Source: Propionigenium maris DSM 9537
GTDB taxonomy: Bacteria > Fusobacteriota > Fusobacteriia > Fusobacteriales > Fusobacteriaceae
Length of the DNA stretch: 46,499 nucleotides
Direction of reading: 5' to 3'
Assembly: GCF_027925155.1 (NCBI RefSeq)
Contig: NZ_BSDY01000022.1
Location: 1-46,499 of the forward strand
The position numbers and the translations under genes are program-made. Numbering within the stretch: position 1 is the stretch's first letter; every line of letters starts with the position of its first letter. This document shows, piece after piece, positions 24,467 to 33,491 of this stretch. The notes under the pieces were generated by a model. The model ran no database searches and was not told where the DNA came from. It saw only the letters and a program-made list of their open reading frames with translations.

Positions 24467-25516
24467 CTATCTCTCTGCCTTCTCGATCTTTCTCAGAACA
24501 TCTATCTTATCCAGGGCTATTCCAGCACCAATTACCACGCTCACTAGCGGGTCCTCAGCCAGCTTTACCTGAAGGTGGGTATGCTTGGATATCAGCTCAG
24601 GGAAGTTTCTGATAAGAGATCCTCCCCCTGCCATTACGATTCCCTTGTCCACAATGTCAGCAGCCAGCTCAGGCGGAGTCTTCTCCAGTACATGCTTTAC
24701 GCTCATAACTATCTGCATCAGGGAATCCTCTATGGCCTCTAGTACCTCTGAAGATGTTATAGTTATAGGCTTAGGAAGTCCCGTCATAAGGTCTCTTCCC
24801 TTTATTGTCATGATCTCCTCCTCCTCTAGCGGAAGAGCTGTTCCCACCTGAATCTTTATCTGTTCAGCTGTCTTCTCTCCGATTAGAAGGTTGTGGGTCT
24901 TCTTTATATACTTTATGATATCCTCATCAAAGTTGTTTCCTGCAGTTCTTATGGAAGTACTTACTACAGTTCCTCCAAGGGATATTACAGCTATATCTGT
25001 AGATCCCCCACCTATATCCACTATCATATTCCCCTCTGGAGCTGATATATCGATTCCAGATCCAAGAGCTGCTGCTCTGGCTTCCTCGATAAGGTATGCT
25101 CTCTTAGCTCCTGCAGAGATAGCAGCCTCCAGTACGGCTCTCTTCTCTACCCCTGTTACCTCGATGGGAACACATATCATTACCTCTGGCAGCATAAAGT
25201 TCATCTTACCAAAGATCTTCTTGATAAAATACTTTATCATAGCCTCTGTAATGTCGTAGTCGGCTATTACACCCTCACTCAGAGGTCTCACAGCTATAAT
25301 GTGGTCTGGAGTCTTACCAAGCATCTCCTTGGCCTCCTGACCTACAGCTAATACCTTCTTTGTTTCCTTATCCACAGCTACTACCGATGGTTCATTTAGT
25401 ACTATCTCTTCTCTTTGCTTATTGTATACCAGAGTATTAGCTGTCCCCAGATCTATTCCTATACTCTTTTGTACCCTAAGGCTTGGCATCTTTACTTTGA
25501 AATTTAATTTCTTCAT
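24467..25516 (-). CDS. mreB: Rod-shape-determining actin homologue
   Basis: MreB is a bacterial actin that organises the elongation machinery on the inner face of the membrane. It has 349 residues with the five actin motifs in order: phosphate-1 IGIDLGTANT (19-28), connect-1 and IVDIGGGSTDIAVISL (phosphate-2), the adenosine loop IVMAGGGSLIRNFPEL, and connect-2 at the C-terminus. The first 18 residues are basic and amphipathic, apt to bind the membrane. mreC and mreD are not beside it, unlike in most bacteria. It is 3 bases downstream of mrnC and directly upstream of holB, so it is co-transcribed with them. Confidence 0.97.
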   Translation of the reverse strand: MKKLNFKVKMPSLRVQKSIGIDLGTANTLVYNKQREEIVLNEPSVVAVDKETKKVLAVGQEAKEMLGKTPDHIIAVRPLSEGVIADYDITEAMIKYFIKKIFGKMNFMLPEVMICVPIEVTGVEKRAVLEAAISAGAKRAYLIEEARAAALGSGIDISAPEGNMIVDIGGGSTDIAVISLGGTVVSTSIRTAGNNFDEDIIKYIKKTHNLLIGEKTAEQIKIQVGTALPLEEEEIMTIKGRDLMTGLPKPITITSSEVLEAIEDSLMQIVMSVKHVLEKTPPELAADIVDKGIVMAGGGSLIRNFPELISKHTHLQVKLAEDPLVSVVIGAGIALDKIDVLRKIEKAER

Positions 25517-25519
25517 CTA

Positions 25520-25894
25520 CTACCCCTCTACATTCTCTAAAAAAATCTTCCTCACTCTTTCCATTTCACCGTTTATATACAATGCCGCAATAAGTGCCTC
25601 AAATGCTGTTGCCTCACGATACTCATCTATACTGCAGCTTCTGGGAAAGCTTCTTATATTGCTGTTCTTAGCTCTCCTGGCCACTGCCTTGTATTCATCT
25701 TCCATATCATCGATTATATTTCTGTATATCCTGCTCTGACCCTTCGCGTTTACATAGTTTACTGCCAGCTTATTCAGCTTGTTTACCTTATGTCCCGTGG
25801 CAATAAAGTACTCCCTTACCACTATCTCCCACACTGCATCTCCAAGATATGCCAGGGATAGACCATTTGTTTCCTTGATATTTATATCGACCAT
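25520..25894 (-). CDS. mrnC: Mini-ribonuclease III
   Basis: Mini-III is the dsRNA-cutting RNase III domain without the dsRNA-binding domain; in Bacillus subtilis it matures 23S rRNA. The 124-residue length is typical. The catalytic motif YLGDAVWEIVVR contains the essential Asp, and EYREATAFEALIAALYI holds the second RNase III signature with the essential Glu. It overlaps the cysS stop by 13 bases, the same cysS-mrnC arrangement as in Firmicutes, which supports the call. Confidence 0.93.
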   Translation of the reverse strand: MVDINIKETNGLSLAYLGDAVWEIVVREYFIATGHKVNKLNKLAVNYVNAKGQSRIYRNIIDDMEDEYKAVARRAKNSNIRSFPRSCSIDEYREATAFEALIAALYINGEMERVRKIFLENVEG

Positions 25895-27321
25895 GTTGTC
25901 TTGTCCCTTCCGTCCTTTATGGAGATTCCCATCTCTGCCAGCCTGTCCCTGATTGCATCAGCCTTGGCATAGTTCTTCTCCTTCTTTGCTTCGGTTCTCA
26001 GTTCTAGGATATACTCCACAAGCTCAGCTGTCATATTTCCTACCTGCTTCTCAGTCTTAAGCTCCACTCCTAATACCTCGGTCATAGCTTCACCTATAAA
26101 CTCCACAGACTCGCTCATAGCCTTCTTTCCTGCTTCACTTACCTCATTGGTATCCAGGAATCTGTTTAGCTCCTTTACCAGCTCAAAGATTGCTCCCATT
26201 CCAAGAGCTGTATTGAAGTCCTCATCCATTCCTGCTATAAACTTAGCCTTGGAATCTGTAAGCACCTTTGAAAGCTCCTCTGCCATCCTATTGTCCTCTG
26301 TATTAGCTGCATCCTCCAGCCTCTCATTGGCCCTGATGATGCTGTTTTCGATTCTTTCCACTGCTGCCTTAGCTTGCTTCATCTCATCCTCAGAGAAGTC
26401 AATAGGCTTTCTATAGTGAGAGCTCAGTACAAAGAACCTTACAACTCTACCATCATACTTTTCCAGCACCTCTCTCAGCAGGAAGAAGTTTCCTAAAGAC
26501 TTGGACATCTTCTCTCCCTTGACATTGATGTAGCCGTTGTGGATCCAGTATCTTGCGAACTCTCCCCCAGTAGAACACTTAGACTGAGCTATCTCATTCT
26601 CGTGGTGCGGGAAGATAAGATCCTGTCCCCCTCCATGGATATCAAATGTTGGTCCCAGAAGCTTATTTGACATTGCAGAACACTCTATATGCCAACCTGG
26701 TCTTCCCTGTCCCCAAGGCGATCCCCATGCTGGTTCTCCCTCCTTAGCTGATTTCCAAAGGGCAAAGTCCACTGAAGATCTCTTTACACTTGCCTCTGCT
26801 CCCGTTCTTCCGCTTGCTCCAGACTTCAGATCATCTATATTCTTTCCAGAGAGCTCTCCATACTTCTCCTTGTAGGCCTCTACATTGAAGTACACATCTC
26901 CCTGAGATTCATAGGCAAATCCCTTATTTTCAAGGTCCTTGATTATCTTGATCATCTCACCGATATACTGGGTAGCTCTCGGTCTTATCATTCCCTCTTC
27001 CTTAAGGTTTACCTTGGCTGTATCCTCGAAGTAGGCTGCTATATATTTTTCACCTATCTCCTTTAGGGATACCCCCTCCTCATTGGCCTTCATTATCATC
27101 TTGTCGTCTACATCGGTAAAGTTCTGTACATACTTTACCTTGTACCCTCTGTAGTCCAGGTATCTTCTTACAGTGTCAAAGAAGATAGCAGGTCTCGCGT
27201 TTCCTATATGAATATAGTTGTATACGGTAGGTCCGCATACATACATGGATACCTCTCCCTCCTTCATGGGTTTAAATTCTTCTATTTTTCCAGTCAGAGT
27301 ATTGTGTAATCTTATCATCAT
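25882..27321 (-). CDS. cysS: Cysteinyl-tRNA synthetase
   Basis: CysRS charges tRNA-Cys in the cytoplasm. The 479-residue length is normal. Signatures: zinc ligand C29 in CGPTVY, the class I HIGH motif as HIGN (38-41), the second zinc site in HIECSAMS, the GGGQDLIFPHHENEIAQS motif, and KMSKSLGN. The C-terminal anticodon-binding region is complete. The ATG pair at 27321/27318 follows AGGGGTG. A TATAAT sits upstream (27335-27340) but without a recognisable -35, so it may be a weak internal promoter. The tRNA-Cys gene is only 3 kb away. Confidence 0.98.
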   Translation of the reverse strand: MMIRLHNTLTGKIEEFKPMKEGEVSMYVCGPTVYNYIHIGNARPAIFFDTVRRYLDYRGYKVKYVQNFTDVDDKMIMKANEEGVSLKEIGEKYIAAYFEDTAKVNLKEEGMIRPRATQYIGEMIKIIKDLENKGFAYESQGDVYFNVEAYKEKYGELSGKNIDDLKSGASGRTGAEASVKRSSVDFALWKSAKEGEPAWGSPWGQGRPGWHIECSAMSNKLLGPTFDIHGGGQDLIFPHHENEIAQSKCSTGGEFARYWIHNGYINVKGEKMSKSLGNFFLLREVLEKYDGRVVRFFVLSSHYRKPIDFSEDEMKQAKAAVERIENSIIRANERLEDAANTEDNRMAEELSKVLTDSKAKFIAGMDEDFNTALGMGAIFELVKELNRFLDTNEVSEAGKKAMSESVEFIGEAMTEVLGVELKTEKQVGNMTAELVEYILELRTEAKKEKNYAKADAIRDRLAEMGISIKDGRDKTTWSI

Positions 27322-27358
27322 TTCACCCCTCGTTATTATAATTTTATTTTAATTTCTT

Positions 27359-28603
27359 TTATCTCAGTGCTTCATAAGCTATATCTCTTGTGGCTTCCTC
27401 ATTCAGCTCAAGCTCCAGGAGAATACCTCTGGCGCTGACTTTTCCGGTAAGCTTCCCTCTGGAATCCTCTCCAAAGGCTCTGTCAACTAGGTTCATAGGC
27501 AGGTCTCCGTAGATAAATGTACCCTTTTCTACCTTCACTCCGTCCCCTGTCTCCTCCATGCTTCCAGCTCTGAGTACCTTTCCGTCCAGTACAACCTCGC
27601 TGTTGCCATAGAGCATCCTGTCCTTCTGCCCGAAAAAGCCGAATATCTTTCTTATAGTCTTTGTATCCTTCAGCGGGATCATCCAGGAGTTACTCTTCAC
27701 ATCCACTACGATCTCCCCGTCTATCTGATTAAATATATCCTCTAAAGTTACTCCCAGCATACCAAATACCATATTGAAAGCATTCAGTTCATTGGAGTTC
27801 ATATTTTTTAGTGCTATAGCCAGGGTTCCTCCGATATTGTTTCCGGAGATATATAATCTGTCTTTCCCTGCAAACTTCTCATACCTTCTCTCCTCAGGCT
27901 GCTCCTTGAGGGAATCCATAAACTCTCCCCCTCCGAAGAGCTCATTGGATACAGTGAGCCTTTCCCCCTTGAGGTCGACTCCTGCAACTCCACCATTTAC
28001 TCCCATGGCATCAAAGAGTAGGTCCCCCTTGAGGTCCATAAGAACCTTACCAAAACTTCCCACCTTGGATTTTTTGTCTAGATCCTGTAGCCTGCCTTCC
28101 TTGGCTTTAGGTGCTTCCAGAAACCTGTCAATTACATCGGTAGAGAGGGCTGCTATAAAGTAACCCCTGTAGGCCTTTAGGTAGACATCTGCTCCTGCTA
28201 GCTCCCTGGGTTTCCTCTCCTCCTTGAGGACATAGAACTCACCCCTTCTATCAAAGTAATCTGTCACCTTGGGTTTTATCCCCAGGTAGGCAATCCCTGT
28301 ATCCACTACCATAACCTCTTCGCTGAAGGTATTGTCGATCATATCAAAGGAGAATAAGTATACATCCTTCAAGGCCTTTCTTCCAAGGTCGATATCCTTC
28401 CAAAGTTCTTCCCTTCCGCTTTCTTCCATGCCCTTCTCTATAAAGGTATAGTCATGCTTGTTTATCCCTCTGTTAACATAGACCTGCTTTATCCCCTCCT
28501 TAAAGAAGGTTGAGCTATCTACCCTATAGATAAAGTTAAAGCTTAAGAAAAATACCGCAACTACCGCTAAAATTAAGATTATCAATCCCTTTATAACTTT
28601 CAA
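27359..28603 (-). CDS. Membrane-anchored protein of unknown function in the cysS operon
   Basis: This 414-residue protein has an N-terminal hydrophobic segment (about 6-28) that reads as an uncleaved signal anchor, then a long, mostly hydrophilic extracytoplasmic part with alternating alpha and beta elements and no cysteine. No known domain was recognised. It sits between cysS and a nitrilase-family gene in the mutS2-to-holB operon, 9 bases after its upstream neighbour. Several glycine-rich turns (GNNIGGT, FGGGEFM, VNGGVAGVDL) stand out. The role is unknown; the operon placement suggests a housekeeping envelope factor. Confidence 0.7.
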   Translation of the reverse strand: MKVIKGLIILILAVVAVFFLSFNFIYRVDSSTFFKEGIKQVYVNRGINKHDYTFIEKGMEESGREELWKDIDLGRKALKDVYLFSFDMIDNTFSEEVMVVDTGIAYLGIKPKVTDYFDRRGEFYVLKEERKPRELAGADVYLKAYRGYFIAALSTDVIDRFLEAPKAKEGRLQDLDKKSKVGSFGKVLMDLKGDLLFDAMGVNGGVAGVDLKGERLTVSNELFGGGEFMDSLKEQPEERRYEKFAGKDRLYISGNNIGGTLAIALKNMNSNELNAFNMVFGMLGVTLEDIFNQIDGEIVVDVKSNSWMIPLKDTKTIRKIFGFFGQKDRMLYGNSEVVLDGKVLRAGSMEETGDGVKVEKGTFIYGDLPMNLVDRAFGEDSRGKLTGKVSARGILLELELNEEATRDIAYEALR

Positions 28604-28612
28604 GGCTGCCTC

Positions 28613-29443
28613 CTATTGGTATCTTTTATTTTGGATCCTCTTTAGCTCCCTAATTGTAAGGTCGATATCCTCACTCTTCATTACAGGAGAACTAAATCTG
28701 GCTCTTCTAATCTCTCTTTCAGGCATATCCACAAAAAGGGTATCCTCCTTGAGATACTCTCCCTTAGCCATAATCTTTCCAGTTGGAGCTACAACCTCTG
28801 AACCTCCCCAGAAGCTCACTCCGTCCTCTACTCCCACTCTGTTAACCATTATAAAATAGGTTCCGGTCATGGTAGCTGTCTGATAAGCTATCCCCTCCCA
28901 GTCCTTAGCCATGGAATCCACTCCCAGTTCAAATCCTCTGGCAGGGCTGCTCACAAGACAGAAGATATAGTCCGCTCCATCCTGTCCCAGGATATACGAT
29001 GCCGACTGATGCCATGCATCCTCACAAATTAGTACACCAAATCTTCCGTGCTTGGTGTCAAAAGCTCTGAATCTGTCTCCACTCTTAAAGTACCTTCCCT
29101 CAAAAAACATTCCATAGGTAGGAAGGTATACCTTTCTGTGAGTATGAGTCACCCTTCCGTCCTCCAGATAAAATGCAGAGTTGTAGATAAAGTTATCCTT
29201 GCCCTTTTCAACTCCTCCAAAGAGGATACTGATATCTCTGCTTGCCTCCAGAAGCTTCTGAGGAATCTCTACACATACATCGTAGACCATCTCCTCCAGA
29301 AGGTATCCCGAAAGAGCCAGCTCTGGAAATACAACTATATCCATACCTTTTTCCTTGGCTTCCTCTACCTTCCCCATCATTATCTCAAGGTTTTTTTCTA
29401 TATTTCCCAATGTCGGTTTTATCTGCGCTATTGCTGCCTTCAT
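28613..29443 (-). CDS. Carbon-nitrogen hydrolase (nitrilase superfamily)
   Basis: The 276-residue protein is a cytoplasmic amidase of the nitrilase superfamily. The catalytic triad is visible: E41 in VFPELALSGY, K104 in HRKVYLPTYG, C140 in GVLICEDAW. The ICEDAW form with PELALSGY resembles the glutaminase domain of NAD synthetases and related amidases, but the NAD synthetase half is absent. Its substrate cannot be read from sequence. It lies between ispD and the unknown anchored protein, 9-10 bases from each, in the long operon. Confidence 0.88.
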   Translation of the reverse strand: MKAAIAQIKPTLGNIEKNLEIMMGKVEEAKEKGMDIVVFPELALSGYLLEEMVYDVCVEIPQKLLEASRDISILFGGVEKGKDNFIYNSAFYLEDGRVTHTHRKVYLPTYGMFFEGRYFKSGDRFRAFDTKHGRFGVLICEDAWHQSASYILGQDGADYIFCLVSSPARGFELGVDSMAKDWEGIAYQTATMTGTYFIMVNRVGVEDGVSFWGGSEVVAPTGKIMAKGEYLKEDTLFVDMPEREIRRARFSSPVMKSEDIDLTIRELKRIQNKRYQ

Positions 29444-29453
29444 CCTTCCCCCT

Positions 29454-30122
29454 TTACAGATGTTTTAAATCTTCTACCGTTGTTATCTTTATATTTCCGT
29501 AGCTTCCCTCTACTATCTTTACCCTTCCCCCTATATACTCCACAAGGGATGAGTCATCTGTTCCCAGCCAACTGTCTTCAGCTGCTTTCTCATAGGCCTT
29601 CACAAGGAGCTCTCCCTTAAATACCTGAGGTGTCTGAGCTGCCACAAGGGTTGACCTCACAGGGGTAGACTGAATTATTCCATTCTCATCTACCACCTTT
29701 ATGGTGTCCTTTACAGGGACTCCCACTACCACTCCGTCTAGTCCATCTTTCCTGAGCTCCTCATAGGCACTCTCTATGAAACCATCCTCTATAAAGGGTC
29801 TCACTCCGTCCTGCACCCCTATAAGGTCACTGTCTCTGCACTCCTGAATAGCGTTGTAGATAGAATCCTGTCTCTCTCTTCCCCCGGCAACTACCCTGGC
29901 AACCTTGTGGATAGAGTACTCTCTGCAGTACCTCTCTACTTCTTCAATATAGTCTGAGTTGGTCACCACCACTATATCCGTTACCAGCTTATTACCGTTT
30001 ATCTTCTCAAGGGTATGGATGAATATGGGCTTTCCCTCCCACTCTAAAAACTGCTTGGGGTATCCCAGTCCCATCCTCTTCCCTACTCCTGCTGCTGCCA
30101 CTATAAAGGTATATTTTTTCAC
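29454..30122 (-). CDS. ispD: 2-C-methyl-D-erythritol 4-phosphate cytidylyltransferase
   Basis: IspD forms CDP-methylerythritol from MEP and CTP, the third step of the MEP pathway. The 222-residue protein has the nucleotide-binding N-terminus AAAGVGKRMG with PKQFLEWEGKPI, the VQDGVRPF motif and the PVKDTIK and AAQTPQVF motifs of the family, with intact Arg and Lys catalytic residues. It is in the mutS2 operon, 36 bases downstream of mutS2; ispF is 27 kb away. Confidence 0.97.
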   Translation of the reverse strand: MKKYTFIVAAAGVGKRMGLGYPKQFLEWEGKPIFIHTLEKINGNKLVTDIVVVTNSDYIEEVERYCREYSIHKVARVVAGGRERQDSIYNAIQECRDSDLIGVQDGVRPFIEDGFIESAYEELRKDGLDGVVVGVPVKDTIKVVDENGIIQSTPVRSTLVAAQTPQVFKGELLVKAYEKAAEDSWLGTDDSSLVEYIGGRVKIVEGSYGNIKITTVEDLKHL

Positions 30123-30158
30123 TTCAATATCCTTTCTTGATTAATTATTTTTACATCA

Positions 30159-32498
30159 CTACTTAAGAGTCACCACAGTACATCCCAGTCCACCCTCATT
30201 CTGGTTGGCTGTTCTGAAGCTCTTTACATATCTGCATGTCTTCAGGTACTCTAAGATACCAGTTCTAAGAGCTCCAGTTCCCTTTCCGTGAACTACATAG
30301 ATCTCATTGTAACCACTTAGCAGAGCACTGTCCAGATAGGTTTCCAGTTCATGGATTCCCTCATCCACCATCTTTCCTCTCAGGTCTACCTGAGACTTGG
30401 CTGCTGCTCTTCTGCTTACGTGGGTCTTTGTATAGGTCTTCTTCTTTGGCTCCTGACTTAGTTTAACATCATCTAGTGGTACCTCCAGCTTCAGGATTCC
30501 TGCCTGTATCTGTACCGCTTCCTTGGATGCTATTACCCTTGTAATTACTGCTTTCTGGTTGAGGCTCTTTACAAACACCTCGTCTCCCTCTTTAACTGTG
30601 ATCTTTCTCTTGATCTTAGGCTTTACAGCTACTTTCTTAGATTTATCTTCATTCAGGGCCGATCTCAGCATATTCAGACTCTTCTGAAGTTTCTTGGCAT
30701 CGTCCTTCTTACTCTCCTCAGTCTGGATCTTATCCACAAGAGCCTTGGCCTTGGACTGCATCTCCTTCATCATCTTATCTGCCTTAGAATATGCTTCCTT
30801 CAGGATCTCATTTTTTTCCTTCTCAAGAGTTCTGAGCTTCTCCTCATACTCCTCCTTGTTTTTAAGGGCTTCATCCTTCAGTCTTTCAACCTCAGCCTTC
30901 ATCCCGTCCAGTTCCTCCGACTGCTCCCTTATATTGGAGATCATCGTCTCTACCTTCTTATCCTCATCACTTATATAGGATTTGGCTCTGTCTATTACCT
31001 CTCCTAGCACACCCAGCCTCTTTGCGATAATAAGGGCATTACTCTCTCCGGGAATCCCCATAAGTAGCTTATATGTAGGTGAAAGGGTCTCCAGGTTAAA
31101 CTCCATGGAAGCTGTCTCAATTCCGTCGGTATTGTAACCATGAGCCTTTACCTCACTATAGTGGGTCGAGATAAGGGACTTACACTTTCTCTCTGTCAGG
31201 TAGTCGATTACAGCCATTGCAAAGGCCGATCCCTCCATAGGATCCGTTCCCGATCCCAACTCATCTAGAAGCACAAGGGATGACTTAGTAACGTTCTCCA
31301 GGATCTCCTGCACATTCTTCAGGTGTGCCGAGAAGGATGACAGGGACTGCTCGATACTCTGCTCATCTCCAATATCTGCATATACCCCGTTAAAGTATCC
31401 TATGCTTGTTTTCTCACTTGCAGGAATAGGTATTCCAGATAGTGTCATCAGAGTAAGTAGTCCTGCTGTCTTTAGAGCTACCGTCTTACCTCCGGTATTT
31501 GGTCCTGTAATAAGAAGGGTATTGTAGTCCCTACCTATCTCAAATGTTAGAGGTACTACCTCCCTCTCATGGATAAATGGATGTCTTGCTTCCACCAGGC
31601 TTATAACTTCCCTGGTATTTAGCTCTGGTATTACACACTTCTTTTCCAGAGAGTATGTAGATTTTGCCATAAGCTTGTCTATATCAAGGATGGCATCTCC
31701 TACCTGGTTTATTCCCTCTGAGTTCACCCTTATCTGGTCTGTAAGTCTTAGAAGGATCTTTCTTATCTCCTCCCTCTCCCTTACCTCTAGCTCCCTCATC
31801 TTGTTGTTGAGGGAAACAATAGTCAGGGGCTCGATAAATACCGTCTGACCACTTGCTGATCTGTCGTGCTCTATTCCCTTGATCTGACCCTTGAAGTCTG
31901 CCTTTATAGGGATAACGCTTCTCCCCTCTCTCATGGTAACTATTTTTTCCTGGATAGCTTTGACATAGGCCGGGTTGGTAAACATATCGTCAAACTTCTT
32001 CTTGATATTTGCATTTATGATCTTCTGCTGCATCCTGATATCTCTCAGGTCCAGGGAAGCGTCATCCTTTATCTTCTTCTCATTGTCTATGGCTTTATTT
32101 ATTATCTCCTCTATTCCCTTATAGAGGGGCATCCCCTTAAACTTATGAGTCAGGTGCTTATACTTACCCAGCTCCTCCAGCTTTCCAATGAAAAGTCTGA
32201 ATATCTTAAGGTTTTCCTTTATGTGCCATACCTCTTCTGGGTCCAGATAGGTTCCTACAAGACTTGTCTTCCTTACAATGCTCTTTATATTCTTCATTCC
32301 AGCAGCTTCCATACCGCCGTCATACTTTAAAAATTCCATAAACTCTCTTACAAGGTCTAACTCCTTCTTTACCGAGTTAAGATCTGAATATGGCATCATC
32401 TCTAATATTTCTACCTGTGAATCCTCTATATTGGAGTAGCCGGCAATCTCTTCTCTGAGCTTGTCAAACTCCAAAACACTCAAACTATGATTGTTCAT
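30159..32498 (-). CDS. mutS2: MutS2 endonuclease / ribosome-rescue ATPase
   Basis: MutS2 is a MutS-type ATPase with a C-terminal Smr nuclease domain; it acts on branched DNA and, in some species, on collided ribosomes. The 779-residue length is standard. Domains: clamp/core (about 1-300), ATPase (Walker A GPNTGGKT, Walker B LVLLDELGSGTDP, STHYSE), a long coiled coil (about 515-620), then the KOW-like region and the Smr domain with VDLRGKMVDE and HGKGTGALR near the end. It begins the eight-gene operon ending with holB, under its own promoter, and is divergent from rpmB. Confidence 0.97.
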   Translation of the reverse strand: MNNHSLSVLEFDKLREEIAGYSNIEDSQVEILEMMPYSDLNSVKKELDLVREFMEFLKYDGGMEAAGMKNIKSIVRKTSLVGTYLDPEEVWHIKENLKIFRLFIGKLEELGKYKHLTHKFKGMPLYKGIEEIINKAIDNEKKIKDDASLDLRDIRMQQKIINANIKKKFDDMFTNPAYVKAIQEKIVTMREGRSVIPIKADFKGQIKGIEHDRSASGQTVFIEPLTIVSLNNKMRELEVREREEIRKILLRLTDQIRVNSEGINQVGDAILDIDKLMAKSTYSLEKKCVIPELNTREVISLVEARHPFIHEREVVPLTFEIGRDYNTLLITGPNTGGKTVALKTAGLLTLMTLSGIPIPASEKTSIGYFNGVYADIGDEQSIEQSLSSFSAHLKNVQEILENVTKSSLVLLDELGSGTDPMEGSAFAMAVIDYLTERKCKSLISTHYSEVKAHGYNTDGIETASMEFNLETLSPTYKLLMGIPGESNALIIAKRLGVLGEVIDRAKSYISDEDKKVETMISNIREQSEELDGMKAEVERLKDEALKNKEEYEEKLRTLEKEKNEILKEAYSKADKMMKEMQSKAKALVDKIQTEESKKDDAKKLQKSLNMLRSALNEDKSKKVAVKPKIKRKITVKEGDEVFVKSLNQKAVITRVIASKEAVQIQAGILKLEVPLDDVKLSQEPKKKTYTKTHVSRRAAAKSQVDLRGKMVDEGIHELETYLDSALLSGYNEIYVVHGKGTGALRTGILEYLKTCRYVKSFRTANQNEGGLGCTVVTLK

Positions 32499-32532
32499 CT
32501 TAAACCACCTTATAACTAGATTTTTTCACTCT

Positions 32533-32561
32533 ATTATAACACAATAAAAACCTTTTGCCTA
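32533..32561 (-). promoter_or_regulatory. Promoter of the mutS2-holB operon
   Basis: Minus strand TAGGCA (32556-32561), 17-base spacer, perfect TATAAT (32533-32538), about 35 bases before the mutS2 ATG. It drives the eight-gene operon. It is arranged back to back with the rpmB promoter. Confidence 0.75.
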
Positions 32562-32592
32562 TGAAGCTCCAGCCAAGGTTTTCAAAAAAGAC

Positions 32593-32621
32593 TTGATATT
32601 TATTGGGGATGATGATATAAT
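32593..32621 (+). promoter_or_regulatory. Promoter of rpmB
   Basis: TTGATA (32593-32598), exactly 17 bases, then TATAAT (32616-32621). It lies about 34 bases upstream of the rpmB ATG. Confidence 0.9.
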
Positions 32622-32654
32622 AATTTGCAAAATGTTTATAAGGAGGTGTACATA

Positions 32655-32912
32655 ATGAAAAGATGTGAAATTTCTGGTAAGGGAATGCAGTTTGGTCACG
32701 CAGTATCTCACTCGCACAGACTTAACAACAGAGTTTGGAAGCCAAACCTACAGCCAACTAAGATCATGATCAACGGACAGCCACTTAAAGTTAAAGTTTG
32801 TTCTAAAGTTCTTAAGACTATCAAGGGAGCTACTGAAGTAGAAGTTCTTAAAGTTCTTAAAGCTAACGAGAAGACTCTTAGCCCTAGAATTGCTAAAGCT
32901 CTTGCTAAGTAA
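32655..32912 (+). CDS. rpmB: 50S ribosomal protein L28
   Basis: L28 is a protein of the large ribosomal subunit. The start was set at ATG 32655, with an excellent AAGGAGGTG Shine-Dalgarno; the longer frame from 32625 would run through that site and begin close to the -10 box. The 85-residue protein begins [10 protein letters not shown], the L28 signature, and is strongly basic. It has two cysteines but not the four-cysteine zinc motif. It has its own promoter and terminator, so it is monocistronic. Confidence 0.97.
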   Translation: MKRCEISGKGMQFGHAVSHSHRLNNRVWKPNLQPTKIMINGQPLKVKVCSKVLKTIKGATEVEVLKVLKANEKTLSPRIAKALAK

Positions 32913-32919
32913 TTCCAAT

Positions 32920-32956
32920 AAAAAAAGACAGTGCTCACAAAGAACTGTCTTTTTTT
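32920..32956. terminator. Bidirectional terminator after rpmB
   Basis: A perfect 13-bp stem (32920-32932 with 32944-32956), an 11-base loop and A/T runs on both sides. It ends rpmB on the plus strand and can serve the minus-strand glycine-zipper gene at 32997. Confidence 0.9.
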
Positions 32957-32996
32957 ATTGCTTTTATTTATATTTTACCGACTCACTTCTGCCCTC

Positions 32997-33392
32997 TTAA
33001 AATGAGTCCTTCCATGCATTGTAGTTCTCTCTTTCCATAGCCATCTTTTCCTTTATCTCTTCCTCGCTACGTAATCCCCAGGTGTCCTTTTTCTCAGTTG
33101 AAGATATGACTACACTTTCCTCAGGTTCCGCCAGCTCTATACTTTCACTTCTATAGTTCTGTCTTGCTGTATTTTCAGCCTCTATCTTCTCCTCAAACTT
33201 CTTATTGGATTCTATGAGGGCTCCTCCCGCTGCTCCTAGTGCCGCACCTATCCACGCTTCATCATTTCCGCCTACTATATGCCCAACTGCTGCTCCCACA
33301 CCGGCTCCCACTGCTGCTCCCTTTACTCCGGCTTCTGCGCTCATAAAGGTAATCAGCATAGCAAGCATAAAAATCACAGATCTTATCTTCAT
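32997..33392 (-). CDS. Exported glycine-zipper protein
   Basis: The 131-residue product has a signal peptide (about 1-21, cleavage near AEA-G) and a glycine-zipper core (about 22-60: repeated Gly/Ala blocks such as GAAVGAGVGAAVG and GAALGAAGGAL) that forms membrane-inserting helices, followed by an acidic C-terminal half. Such proteins resemble the OmpA-associated or lipoprotein glycine-zipper family (SlyB/Rick_17kDa-like) but without a lipobox Cys. Function unknown; probably envelope-associated. A TATAAT (33416-33421) upstream is its likely -10 box; no matching -35 was seen. Confidence 0.78.
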   Translation of the reverse strand: MKIRSVIFMLAMLITFMSAEAGVKGAAVGAGVGAAVGHIVGGNDEAWIGAALGAAGGALIESNKKFEEKIEAENTARQNYRSESIELAEPEESVVISSTEKKDTWGLRSEEEIKEKMAMERENYNAWKDSF

Positions 33393-33457
33393 AGCCTCAA
33401 CTCCTTCCTATTAATATTATAACACCCTTTTTCCAGCGGTGTACCTTAAATTTTCAT

Positions 33458-33486
33458 ACAAAAAAAGACCGGTTATCCCGGTCTTC
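33458..33486 (-). terminator. Intrinsic terminator of the rpsF-rpsR operon
   Basis: An 8-bp stem (33465-33472 with 33478-33485) with GACCGG core, five-base loop, followed by TTTTTTT on the minus strand, just past the rpsR stop. Confidence 0.88.
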
Positions 33487-33491
33487 ATAGA

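Noticed and set aside
27322..27358. T-box leader before cysS
   Set aside because: The gap is only 37 bases, too short for a T-box, and has no T-box sequence or antiterminator stem.
32625..32654. Longer start for rpmB
   Set aside because: It would begin just after the -10 box and pass through the Shine-Dalgarno; L28 proteins start at [10 protein letters not shown].
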